NCBI RefSeq assembly: GCF_003412465.1
Contig: NZ_QTJV01000001.1
Coordinates: 1,054,001 to 1,118,000 of the forward strand
Length of the DNA: 64,000 nt
Reading direction: 5' to 3'
Origin: Chitinophaga silvisoli
GTDB lineage: Bacteria > Bacteroidota > Bacteroidia > Chitinophagales > Chitinophagaceae
This document shows positions 34,071 through 42,417 of the stretch, in pieces. The translations under genes were made by a program, and so were the position numbers. The number at the start of each line of letters is the position of its first letter. Position 1 is the first letter of the stretch. The notes beneath the pieces were generated by a model. The model did not search any database. It was not told the DNA's origin and saw nothing but the letters and a program-made list of their open reading frames with translations.

Positions 34071-34989
34071 TATAATGCAATTGTTTGTTCAATGGTCCCC
34101 AGCGATCAGGTTCCCCATCCATACTGATGACAATACTTGGTGTCTGCAATGCAGCCGCAATGTGTGAAACACCTGTACAGTTTGAAAATAGGGCACGGGC
34201 ATGTTTTATCATGACAGCCAGACTGCCCAATGTTGTAATTCCCGCCGCATTGATGGCTGTATACTGCATCTGTGAGGCTACCTCCATAGTGAGCGGAATT
34301 TCTTCCTTTGTACCGGTCAATACAATCTGCCAGCCTAAAGAAGCAAAGTGATCTGCTAGCGAAGCAAATAATTCAGTAGGCCATTGCCGCCAACTTCCCC
34401 TTGATCCGGGGTGAATACAAATGTATTCTCCCGGTGTCAGGGGCAATTGCAATTGCTCAAACTCATCTTTGTCCTGCGGGGTAATCGGAAACTCCAGCTC
34501 CTTACCCTGGGAGGGAATTCCCAAATGATTCATCAATAACAAATGTCTTTCAATTTCGTTGACATGGTCCGGGTATTCCAGGAATAATGCCGGATCAGGG
34601 CAATAATCTTCCCTGCGCCAGTAACCAGCTGTATAGCGGCCATTGAACAGGGTGAGCATAGGATTTACAATAGACCCGTTTCCCTGCATTTGCAATACCA
34701 GGTCAAACTGCTCCTGTTGCATAGCCTTTAGAAACGCAGGGAAACCCTTTAAATCAGGTTCCTGCTCCGGTAAGCCTGGATATCCCGGGAACTCAATAAA
34801 GGCATCAAAATAGCCTGGAAACCTTGTTAATAAGGATTCCTCCCAGGGTAATCCCAGCAATGTAATATGTGCATCAGGGTAAACGGTGCGCAAAGCACGG
34901 ATAGCCGGAATGGCGCAAAGCATATCACCCAGCTGTAATGCCCGGAAGATGGCAATTTTCTGAAGGTTACCTGCAAAGTTCATAAGCAT
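33976..34989 (-). CDS. Glycosyltransferase family 9 (heptosyltransferase-like)
   Basis: A 337-residue enzyme starting MLMNFAGNLQKIAIFRALQL at 34989 (34983 is the alternative). AIFRALQLGDMLCAIPAIRAL is the GT9 signature. HPGSRGSWRQWPTELFASLA (about 196) and FSNCTGVSHIAAALQTPSIV (about 273) are the donor-domain motifs. It is second in a minus-strand set with GT2 and the carbamoyltransferase, 5 bases after GT2. Its C-terminus is encoded antisense to the end of the plus-strand GT9 gene (33976-34070). It differs clearly from that enzyme, so the two are not recent duplicates. Confidence 0.87.
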   Translation of the reverse strand: MLMNFAGNLQKIAIFRALQLGDMLCAIPAIRALRTVYPDAHITLLGLPWEESLLTRFPGYFDAFIEFPGYPGLPEQEPDLKGFPAFLKAMQQEQFDLVLQMQGNGSIVNPMLTLFNGRYTAGYWRREDYCPDPALFLEYPDHVNEIERHLLLMNHLGIPSQGKELEFPITPQDKDEFEQLQLPLTPGEYICIHPGSRGSWRQWPTELFASLADHFASLGWQIVLTGTKEEIPLTMEVASQMQYTAINAAGITTLGSLAVMIKHARALFSNCTGVSHIAAALQTPSIVISMDGEPDRWGPLNKQLHYTIDWTREQHYDRVQNWSEHLLAQTARRPILQ

Positions 34990-34994
34990 GTATA

Positions 34995-35960
34995 TTAAAG
35001 GAAAAATACCCTGTACCGCCATGCGCCGTACAGGCTCCAATAGATAGCCACAAATGGAATAGCCATGGATGTGATAATCATCTCTAAAACATGACTGCGC
35101 CGCCGGGTAGTGTCTGATAAGCGTTTTGAAATAAACATCCCTACCATAACTATCCAGCTTAACAGGCAAAGGCTGACAAGTAGCATTAGTCCTTCGGCAA
35201 GGCAGATGGCTGCCAGCACAATCATCGCAATCATTGCATAATAATTCCAGGCCGGCCTCGGCTGAATTTTGCGCCTGTACATGCCCGGGAATTTTTTGTA
35301 GAGCAGTGCATTGTACATATTCTTCTTCTGCTCCCTGATGCTCACGCCCCATTCTGCCTTACGTACGGGATGTACAACGATAGCATCCAGAATTTTTAGA
35401 ACGGGTACTTTTAGGGCCAGTAACCTGAATTCAAGATCACTGTCTTCCCGCCACGCAATAGAAAACCTTTCATCAAAACCATTAAGTGCAGTCAACACAT
35501 CTTTCGTAACGGCACAGTTGGCCGTTACGAAATCAGCGGTGGCCAGGCGGGCAGTATTCCGTTCATAATCTGTAGGTTCTTTGGGAATGGGTACAATCAC
35601 TTTTCCTGTAAAGGCCATTGGTTTTACGCCATCCCAGGCACTGAGAAAGCCACTTAACCAACGGCTATCCGGCAAAGTATCGTCATCTGTAAATGCCACC
35701 AACGGTGCTACAGCTGCTTTCCAGCCTTTATTGCGAGCCGCTGCCGGCCCTTTTTTCCTGTTCAGTGGAATGTATCGCAGGTCCAGTAAGCCTTTCTGGT
35801 ACCAGTCATCTATTACAGTACGGGTCGCTACATCCGGGCCATCGCTGACTACGATTACCTCAAAATCAGCTTTGTCGAGGTCCTGCCTTGACAAAGCTGC
35901 CAGGCATGCCGATAACAATTGCGGGCGCCTGTATGTTGGGATAACAACTGAAATCTTCAT
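34995..35960 (-). CDS. Glycosyltransferase family 2 with C-terminal membrane segments
   Basis: A 321-residue GT-A enzyme. KISVVIPTYRRPQLLSACLA opens the fold, FEVIVVSDGPD (about 32-42) and TDDDTLPDSRWL (about 90-101) give the DxD-type metal site, and IAWREDSDLEFRLL (about 168) is the catalytic ED motif. Two or three hydrophobic helices at about 240-310 (YYAMIAMIVLAAICLAEGLM and following) anchor it in the inner membrane. It follows the carbamoyltransferase by 3 bases. Product unknown. Confidence 0.88.
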   Translation of the reverse strand: MKISVVIPTYRRPQLLSACLAALSRQDLDKADFEVIVVSDGPDVATRTVIDDWYQKGLLDLRYIPLNRKKGPAAARNKGWKAAVAPLVAFTDDDTLPDSRWLSGFLSAWDGVKPMAFTGKVIVPIPKEPTDYERNTARLATADFVTANCAVTKDVLTALNGFDERFSIAWREDSDLEFRLLALKVPVLKILDAIVVHPVRKAEWGVSIREQKKNMYNALLYKKFPGMYRRKIQPRPAWNYYAMIAMIVLAAICLAEGLMLLVSLCLLSWIVMVGMFISKRLSDTTRRRSHVLEMIITSMAIPFVAIYWSLYGAWRYRVFFL

Positions 35961-35963
35961 GTT

Positions 35964-37688
35964 TTATTTTTGTTTTTCCACCAGGAATGATCCGATTACC
36001 AATGCATCAAAAGGTGAAGACCAGAAGCATTCAATAGCATCGCGTGGTGTGCATACAATGGGTTTTCCTAAAGTATTGAACGAAGTATTGATTAACACAG
36101 GCACGCCTGTTTTTTTGTAAAATGCTTCCAGCAGGTTGTAGTATTTCTCGTGCTGTTCTCTGTTGACTGTCTGAATCCTCGCTGTTCCGTCTACGTGAGT
36201 CACCGCAGGAATCATACCTCTTTTTTCTTCTTTCACTTCATATACGAACAACATGAATGGAGAATACGAAGCGCCTTCAAACCACTCAGCTGCCTTATCT
36301 TCCATCACCACGGGGGCTACGGGCCTGAAATCTTCCCTGTCTTTTACCTCGTTGAGCCTGGCCTGCATGTCTGCATGCAGGGGAGATGCCAGTATAGATC
36401 GGCTCCCCAATGCCCGTGGACCAAATTCCATTCTGCCCTGGAACCAACCGATGATTTTATCCTCAATCAGTAAGTCAGCCGTCTCTTCTGCTATGTTCGT
36501 CATCTTACGATAAGGGGTCTTGGTCCATTTCAGGAAGGACTCAATTTCATCGTCACCATATTCCGGCCCCCAGTAAGCATGATCCATTGTAAAATCCTTC
36601 CTGGTGCTTTTCCTTTCAGTCGCATCTACCCACATAGCTGCACCCAGTGCTGTGCCTGCATCTCCTGCAGCAGGTTGTACCCAGATGTTTTTAAACAAAC
36701 CGGCATCTCTCAGTTTGGCATTCAGCACACAGTTGAGCGCTACACCTCCTGCAAAGCAAAGATTCTCTGCCCCTGTTTCACTTTTCAGCCAGCTGGCCAG
36801 CTCCAGTACCGATTCCTGCAAAACCTGCTGTAAAGAATATGCAATATTGAAATGATGATCTGTGAATGGATCTCCTTTTTTTCTTGCAGGGCCAAGTAAC
36901 TCCACCATATAATCATCATTGATAGTATAAATTCCATTATCACTCATATTGATCATGGAGCGGAATGCATTGGTGAATACAGGCTTGCCATAAGAAGCAA
37001 GTGCCATCACCTTGTATTCGTCGGAAGAATGCAGGAAACCCAGGTGGGAAGTCACTTTTTCGTATAGCAGTCCCAGGGAATGCGGCATGTCTACCTGGCT
37101 GATTCTCCGCAGATCGTTGCCACTGCCCATACTAAAAGTAGTAGTGGCTTTTTCACCCCGGCCATCCACTGTGAGCACAGCCGCTTCCATGTATGGAGAG
37201 GGCAGGAACGCACTACTCGCATGACTGAGATGGTGTTCGATAAAATGCCAGCGTTCCTTTGTCATCTCAGCCTCCCTGAATCTTTCCTGCAGGTGATGTG
37301 GATAACCATCAATCAATTGGCCGGGAGCATTGATAATGGAGGAGAGGAATAAAGGATCCCATGGTGATAACCATTTCTCAGGCATTAATCTTTTCGTAGG
37401 GTCCAAAGGTAATTCCACTTTCTGCTGGATCACATCGTTCGGGTCCATCAACAAATAAGGGTCAAATGAATAAGCAATATGGTCTACATCACGTAAATGA
37501 ATATTGGCAGTTTTCAGGCAATAATCAATTGCGTGAAACGGTAATTCATATGCAGAGAAGGGAATGGGTCTTTTCCCATGTTTAACATGTGTAAAGCGTT
37601 CGTCTTCTGCAGCTGCCAATAGTTGACCGTCTTTGAGAATGCAGGCAGCGGAATCATGAAAGGCTGCATTAATGCCCAGCGTGTACAT
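35964..37688 (-). CDS. NodU/CmcH-type carbamoyltransferase
   Basis: A 574-residue enzyme from ATG 37688 (MYTLGINAAFHDSAACIL). The N-terminal ASKHA-type domain (about 1-350) has AAAEDERFTHVKHGKRPIP and HHLSHASSAFLPSPY with metal-binding His residues. The C-terminal domain (about 370-574) has WFQGRMEFGPRALGSRSILA and NEVKDREDFRPVAPVVM. These enzymes move a carbamoyl group from carbamoyl phosphate, through carbamoyl-AMP, onto a sugar or antibiotic hydroxyl. In a heptose-glycan locus the acceptor is probably a heptose or other glycan sugar, as with carbamoylated heptose in Pseudomonas LPS core. That acceptor is inference. Confidence 0.9.
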   Translation of the reverse strand: MYTLGINAAFHDSAACILKDGQLLAAAEDERFTHVKHGKRPIPFSAYELPFHAIDYCLKTANIHLRDVDHIAYSFDPYLLMDPNDVIQQKVELPLDPTKRLMPEKWLSPWDPLFLSSIINAPGQLIDGYPHHLQERFREAEMTKERWHFIEHHLSHASSAFLPSPYMEAAVLTVDGRGEKATTTFSMGSGNDLRRISQVDMPHSLGLLYEKVTSHLGFLHSSDEYKVMALASYGKPVFTNAFRSMINMSDNGIYTINDDYMVELLGPARKKGDPFTDHHFNIAYSLQQVLQESVLELASWLKSETGAENLCFAGGVALNCVLNAKLRDAGLFKNIWVQPAAGDAGTALGAAMWVDATERKSTRKDFTMDHAYWGPEYGDDEIESFLKWTKTPYRKMTNIAEETADLLIEDKIIGWFQGRMEFGPRALGSRSILASPLHADMQARLNEVKDREDFRPVAPVVMEDKAAEWFEGASYSPFMLFVYEVKEEKRGMIPAVTHVDGTARIQTVNREQHEKYYNLLEAFYKKTGVPVLINTSFNTLGKPIVCTPRDAIECFWSSPFDALVIGSFLVEKQK

Positions 37689-37740
37689 AAGCAATATTTT
37701 TTTGTGTCAGGGGTAGCAGCACAAATACCTTGCAGAATGC

Positions 37741-37765
37741 AAAAAGCACAGCCATGCTGTGCTTT
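37741..37765 (-). terminator. Intrinsic terminator of the MscS gene
   Basis: AAAGCACAGC (37743-37752) and GCTGTGCTTT (37756-37765) pair around a 3-base loop. On the minus strand a run of five T follows. It separates the MscS gene from the carbamoyltransferase operon. Confidence 0.7.
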
Positions 37766-37821
37766 AACTGTTCAGCGAATTGGCACCGTGTGAGTTATTT
37801 ACCCATACACAGCATGCTTGC

Positions 37822-38604
37822 CTACATACCCGGCAGTTTAATGCCGTTGTCGCGCAAAGTATGGATCACCCTGGCGTTCAGATCAAATTTAGTTTCATCA
37901 AATTCTTCCTGGGTGGTCCACGCATAGATCATGATATGCCATCCATCTGGTTCCAGGTTCGATACAATGGCTTCTGGTTTTGGATCATTGTGCACATTGG
38001 GCGTTTCTGTTGCCACTTTCAATACAATCGGCTTTACCTGATCAGGTGGATAAGCGTAGCTAAGTTTAAGATCTATTTCAATGCGGCGGGTTTCAGTGCT
38101 GCTATGATTGATAATTACTTCATTGGACAATTTGGAATTAGGAATAATCACAGCCCTGTTGTCAGTCGTAATAATAATGGTGTTGAATAATTGTATAGAA
38201 CTTACTATGCCGGTCTGGCCCTGTGCCATGATTGTATCACCTGCCTTATAAGGTTTGAGTAACAGGATTATAATACCGCTGGTAAAGTTTTGTAAAGTAC
38301 CGGAAAGTGCCAGGCCAGCGGCAACACCGATAGATCCTACTAAGGCGGCAAAGATGGTCATACGGATATCGAGCATCTGCATTACGCCTAATAAGAGGAA
38401 GACCTGTAATGTTGTTGTGATTAGACCGGTTAAAAAGGGGCGTAAAGTCGTGTCTTCACGGTGCTTCATTAAGGTCTTTAACAACCATTTCTTAACTACG
38501 TGAATAACCCATTGTCCTGCTAATAAAACGAACAATGCAAGAGCTATTCTGGGTCCGTAGAGAACGATCCAATGGTAAGCGTTCTGAAGCATTTTGTCCA
38601 TCAT
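37822..38604 (-). CDS. MscS-family mechanosensitive channel
   Basis: A 260-residue inner-membrane protein from ATG 38604 (MMDKMLQNAYHWIVLYGPRI). Three transmembrane helices are followed by the pore-lining TM3, VGSIGVAAGLALSGTLQNFTSG (Gly/Ala-packed, about 85-106), then the beta domain (KPYKAGDTIMAQGQTGIVSSI, IPNSKLSNEVIINHS) and the alpha/beta cytoplasmic cage ending KLPGM. It matches small MscS in length and opens under membrane tension in osmotic downshock. Confidence 0.93.
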   Translation of the reverse strand: MMDKMLQNAYHWIVLYGPRIALALFVLLAGQWVIHVVKKWLLKTLMKHREDTTLRPFLTGLITTTLQVFLLLGVMQMLDIRMTIFAALVGSIGVAAGLALSGTLQNFTSGIIILLLKPYKAGDTIMAQGQTGIVSSIQLFNTIIITTDNRAVIIPNSKLSNEVIINHSSTETRRIEIDLKLSYAYPPDQVKPIVLKVATETPNVHNDPKPEAIVSNLEPDGWHIMIYAWTTQEEFDETKFDLNARVIHTLRDNGIKLPGM

Positions 38605-38703
38605 AATAAAACCTTTTTTAATGAACACTATATGAAATATCATACCAGTCTTAGCAATCACGTGGCCTCATCTTTGTATTTCCCTGTGTATAAAACCTAA
38701 ATT

Positions 38704-39735
38704 ATGGAACCTGTTAATGTAGAGAACAGAAATAAATATGCGCTGATAACAGGCGCTACCAGTGGGATTGGATTTGAGTTGGCTAAATGTTTTGCAAAGG
38801 ATAGTTACAACCTGATCCTGGTCGCACGTAATGAAGATCGCTTAAATGAAGTGACGAATGAGTTGAAGAAAAATTTCTCGGTAGAGGTAACACCTATTGC
38901 GAAGAATTTATTTGCACCCGGATCTGCGGAAGAAATCTACGAAGAAACAAGAAAAATGGGGATTACTGTGGATGTATTGGTCAATGATGCCGGACAGGGC
39001 GAATGGGGCCCATTCATTGATACCAGCCTGGAGCGTGACCTGGATATCATTCACCTGAATATAATCGGCCTGCTGTCACTCACGAAATTATTCCTGCGTG
39101 ACATGGTGCGCCGCAACGAAGGGAAGATTCTGCAGGTGGGGTCAGAGGCTGGAACAACGCCAATGCCGTTGTTGTCAGTATATGCTGCGACCAAAGCATT
39201 TGTCCTCTCATTCAGTGCTGCACTGGCTGAGGAGTTGCGTGATACAAATATTACTATTACCGCTTTATTGCCGGGAGCTACAGATACGGACTTCTTCCAC
39301 AAAGCAGGGCAGGAGGATACTGTCACTTACAGGGAATCCGAACTGGCTTCACCGGAGGTGGTGGCGAAGGATGGTTATGAGGCATTGATGAAAGGGGAGC
39401 GTAAAATTATCTCTGGTAATAAGACTAAATTGCATGTATGGATGAATGATCTGTTAGGATCGAAAATGTCTGCCTCAAATGCCCGCAAGCTGAATGAGCC
39501 GAGTCATAATACGGCAGGAGAGAAGTTGCCACAGCACGAGGCTTCCCTGAATGAAAGGGAATATATTTCGCAGCAGAGTGGCGAGCGGGATGGTGATTTG
39601 ATCACTGGTCGTAAGTATAAGGACAGGCCGGATCCTGATTCAAATGAGCCTGTGCTCACAAAAGAAAATCTGCCCGATGCGACAAATGAGTCCAGTGGAA
39701 AGGTAGGTTCAGGACAAAGACAAGATTCAAATTAA
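38704..39735 (+). CDS. Short-chain dehydrogenase with disordered C-terminal extension
   Basis: A 343-residue protein. Residues 1-255 are a classical SDR: ALITGATSGIGFELA (about 13-27, TGxxxGIG), NDAGQGEWG (NxAG, about 98) and YAATKAF (YxxxK, about 160-166). The last 85 residues are a polar, Ser/Asp/Glu/Arg-rich tail (HEASLNEREYISQQSGERDG and onward) with no fold, much longer than usual for the family. Substrate unknown. The flavin reductase starts 2 bases after the stop, so the two may act together. Confidence 0.88.
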   Translation: MEPVNVENRNKYALITGATSGIGFELAKCFAKDSYNLILVARNEDRLNEVTNELKKNFSVEVTPIAKNLFAPGSAEEIYEETRKMGITVDVLVNDAGQGEWGPFIDTSLERDLDIIHLNIIGLLSLTKLFLRDMVRRNEGKILQVGSEAGTTPMPLLSVYAATKAFVLSFSAALAEELRDTNITITALLPGATDTDFFHKAGQEDTVTYRESELASPEVVAKDGYEALMKGERKIISGNKTKLHVWMNDLLGSKMSASNARKLNEPSHNTAGEKLPQHEASLNEREYISQQSGERDGDLITGRKYKDRPDPDSNEPVLTKENLPDATNESSGKVGSGQRQDSN

Positions 39736-39736
39736 T

Positions 39737-40270
39737 ATGATAAAAAAGGATTTTCCTGTTGAAGATGTAAGACGGTTCCTGGAGCCAACGCCCACAGTCC
39801 TCGTCACATCTGCTTACAAAGATAAACAGAATATTATGACCATGGGATGGTACACCGTCATGGAATTTGTACCATCCCTCATTGGTTGTATGATTACAGG
39901 AAGTAATTACAGTTTCGGTCTGATTACTAAAAGCAGAGAATGCGTTATTAATATCCCTTCTTCAGACCTTGCGAAAAAAGTAGTTGCAGTAGGAAATTGC
40001 AGCGGTGCTGACACAGATAAATTTACAAGCATCGGCTTCACAGCGGAGCCTGCCAGTATAGTGAAAGCGCCTTTGCTCAAAGAATGTTTTGCCAGTTTTG
40101 AATGTAAGATCCACGACTCTAAGCTCATCAATGCTTACAACTTTTTCATTTTCGAAGTAGTCAGGGCGCACGTAGCCTCCCGGCCTAAATTCCCTGAAAC
40201 CATTGCCTATAGGGGAGACAGTCAGTTTGTGCTCTCGGGGAAAAATATCAGGATCCACTCAGATAAGTAG
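39737..40270 (+). CDS. Flavin reductase-like FMN-binding protein
   Basis: A 177-residue protein of the split-barrel flavin reductase family. PTPTVLVTSAYKDKQNIMTMGWYTVMEFVPSLIG (read in parts, residues 12-45) is the FMN-binding start, SRECVINIP (about 68-76) is typical of the family, and VRAHVAS follows near residue 138. It would bind FMN and reduce flavins or use them on another substrate. The 3' end overlaps the convergent gene at 40259 by 12 bases. Confidence 0.88.
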   Translation: MIKKDFPVEDVRRFLEPTPTVLVTSAYKDKQNIMTMGWYTVMEFVPSLIGCMITGSNYSFGLITKSRECVINIPSSDLAKKVVAVGNCSGADTDKFTSIGFTAEPASIVKAPLLKECFASFECKIHDSKLINAYNFFIFEVVRAHVASRPKFPETIAYRGDSQFVLSGKNIRIHSDK

Positions 40271-40780
40271 CATATTCATCACCTGCCACAGGTGCTGGCA
40301 TTGGTCCAGGTCTTTCACCGGGGAGAGTTGCAACATGCCTGTACGGATATGATTTACCATTTTCAGATCCGGATGAGTCAAGCCCGGATGGCATACCATA
40401 CAGGCAATCGCCGTTTTTAAGATAGGCGCTTTTACCCGCATGCTTTCAGGTGAATATCTTGCGGGGTGCAGGTGAATATATTGCCCGGGTACATTACCTG
40501 CCAGTAGGATCCACCGGGAGGTATCAGATAATGTAATCTCTTTGTATTCCCCTTTCAGCCATGCCAGGTAGCCAGCTTCATCTGCTACAGGGATATGGGT
40601 GAGAACGGCTTCAAACAATCCTTCCAGCGATAAAGATCCATAATAAATATCCATCTGTGAATTCCCCAGTTTCTTCAATAAACCCGGCAAAGTGGCTGGT
40701 GTCGCTATTTTAATCTGCTGGTGAATAAAGCCTCTGTGGTGTTTAAGGGCATTGAACAGGATGTTTGATGATGCGGGCAT
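40259..40780 (-). CDS. Unknown protein
   Basis: A 173-residue soluble protein (MPASSNILFNALKHHRGFIHQQ). No signal or membrane segment. CMVCHPGLTHPDLKMVNHIRTGMLQLSP (about 130-157, in parts) carries two close Cys and several His but not as a recognised metal motif. I do not recognise it. A -7 element TAAATTCG ends 4 bases before its ATG, suggesting a leaderless mRNA. It is divergent from the SulP gene. Confidence 0.65.
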   Translation of the reverse strand: MPASSNILFNALKHHRGFIHQQIKIATPATLPGLLKKLGNSQMDIYYGSLSLEGLFEAVLTHIPVADEAGYLAWLKGEYKEITLSDTSRWILLAGNVPGQYIHLHPARYSPESMRVKAPILKTAIACMVCHPGLTHPDLKMVNHIRTGMLQLSPVKDLDQCQHLWQVMNMLLI

Positions 40781-40784
40781 GCTG

Positions 40785-40792
40785 CGAATTTA
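40785..40792 (-). promoter_or_regulatory. -7 promoter element next to the start codon
   Basis: TAAATTCG on the minus strand, followed by CAGC and the ATG at 40780. It fits TAnnTTTG/TTCG and is part of a recurring start-proximal layout in this window. Confidence 0.4.
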
Positions 40793-40815
40793 CTGGAATC
40801 CCCGAAAAAATCGGC

Positions 40816-40823
40816 TAACTTTG
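40816..40823 (+). promoter_or_regulatory. -7 promoter element of the SulP gene
   Basis: TAACTTTG matches TAnnTTTG exactly, 30 bases before the ATG at 40854. No clear -33 TTTG is seen 18-21 bases upstream. Confidence 0.45.
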
Positions 40824-40853
40824 CGGCCCGCGCACAATTATTAAACCACCATA

Positions 40854-42344
40854 ATGGCTTACCTGAATTTATTTGACTTTAAACAAAAAGTTGATTATAA
40901 GAATGAAATCCTGGCCGGACTCACTGTAGCCATGACCATGATTCCTGAATCCCTGTCCTTTGCCATCTTAGCAGGTTTCTCACCATTAACAGGCTTATAT
41001 GCTGCCTTTATTATGGGATTAGTGACAGCGGTATCAGGCGGCCGTCCCGGCATGGTTTCCGGTGGGGCCGGGGCTACAGTAGTCGTACTCATTACCCTGA
41101 TGCAATCACACGGTGTTGAGTATGTATTTGCTGCTGTTATGCTGGCGGGAATCTTACAGATCCTGGTCGGCTTGTTCAGATTAGGAAAATTTATTAAGCT
41201 GGTTCCTCAGCCGGTCATGTATGGATTTGTGAATGGATTAGCGATTATCATCTTCACTGCCCAGTTACAGCAGTTTAAATCAGCAAGTGGGGAATGGCTG
41301 TCAGGGTCGCCATTGTATATTATGCTGGGCTTAGTGTTATTAACTATTGCAATCGTCTTTTTCTTCTCAAAATTGACAAAGGCTGTACCTGCATCCCTCG
41401 TTGCAATTATCATTGTATTTGCCCTGGTAGTAGGTTTCGGCATCCCTACTAAAACAGTAAAAGATATCGCAGCACTCAGTGGTGGTTTTCCTCCATTCCA
41501 TATCCCTGCTATCTCCTGGACATTCGAAACCCTGCAACTCATCTTTCCTTATTCATTGGTAATGGCAGGTGTAGGTTTGGTTGAATCCCTGCTTACATTA
41601 AATGTGGTAGATGAAATCACCGGTACCAGGGGGCGAAGCAATAAAGAATGTATTGCCCAGGGGAGTGCGAATGTCTTAAATGGGTTCTTCACCGGAATGG
41701 GTGGATGTGCAATGATCGCGCAAACCTTTGTGAATCTCTCCGCCGGATCCAGGGCGCGTCTGTCAGGTATCATAGCAGCTATTACCATTTTAATGGTCAT
41801 CTTATTCGGTGCGCCGCTTATTGAAAGAGTACCTATGGCTGCCTTAGTAGGAGTAATGATGATGGTGGCTATTGGCACCTTTGAGTGGATCAGTCTTCGC
41901 ATTATCAATAAAATGCCCCGTCACGATGTCGTTATTGGTATTCTCGTAGCAGCTATCACTGTATGGCTGCACAACCTGGCCCTGGCAGTACTTGCCGGTG
42001 TAGTGATTTCTGCCCTCGTATTCGCATGGGAGAGTGCACACAAATTGCAGGTAAAGAATTATACAGATGCGCAGGGTATTAAGCACTATGAAGTAAATGG
42101 GCCTTTATTTTTTGGTGCCATTGCTGACTTCAATACCAGCTTTGATATAGAAACCGATCCTGAAGAGGTGATCATTGATTTTAAAAATAGCCGTGTCACC
42201 GATATGAGTGCTATCCAGGCATTGGATAAACTGACAGAAAGATATAAGCAATCGGGGAAGAAATTACAGCTCCGCCATCTGAGCGATGATTGTATAGCAA
42301 AGCTCACGCATGCAGAAGGGGTGATTGATGTAAACATCATCTAA
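40854..42344 (+). CDS. SulP-family inorganic anion transporter
   Basis: A 496-residue inner-membrane protein with about 10-12 helices. AGLTVAMTMIPESLSFAILAGFSPLTGLYAAF (in parts, about 22-53) is the SulP signature near helix 1. GGCAMIAQTFVNLSAGSRARLSG (about 282-304) is the second conserved stretch. The C-terminal STAS domain spans about 400-496 (FDIETDPEEVIIDFKNSRVTDMSAI). Relatives carry sulfate, bicarbonate or dicarboxylates with Na+ or H+; no carbonic anhydrase or sulfate gene is near to decide. Confidence 0.92.
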   Translation: MAYLNLFDFKQKVDYKNEILAGLTVAMTMIPESLSFAILAGFSPLTGLYAAFIMGLVTAVSGGRPGMVSGGAGATVVVLITLMQSHGVEYVFAAVMLAGILQILVGLFRLGKFIKLVPQPVMYGFVNGLAIIIFTAQLQQFKSASGEWLSGSPLYIMLGLVLLTIAIVFFFSKLTKAVPASLVAIIIVFALVVGFGIPTKTVKDIAALSGGFPPFHIPAISWTFETLQLIFPYSLVMAGVGLVESLLTLNVVDEITGTRGRSNKECIAQGSANVLNGFFTGMGGCAMIAQTFVNLSAGSRARLSGIIAAITILMVILFGAPLIERVPMAALVGVMMMVAIGTFEWISLRIINKMPRHDVVIGILVAAITVWLHNLALAVLAGVVISALVFAWESAHKLQVKNYTDAQGIKHYEVNGPLFFGAIADFNTSFDIETDPEEVIIDFKNSRVTDMSAIQALDKLTERYKQSGKKLQLRHLSDDCIAKLTHAEGVIDVNII

Positions 42345-42405
42345 AACGAAAATTAAAAAGCAAACCATACCGCGGCAGCGGCGCGGTTGTTTTTTGTGAA
42401 AATTG

Positions 42406-42413
42406 TATCTTCA
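42406..42413 (+). promoter_or_regulatory. -7 promoter element next to the start codon
   Basis: TATCTTCA, then TCCT, then the ATG at 42418. The arrangement is nearly the same as at the other serine hydrolase gene (4063-4074). A TTG at 42387-42389 may be the -33 box, 16 bases away. Confidence 0.4.
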
Positions 42414-42417
42414 TCCT

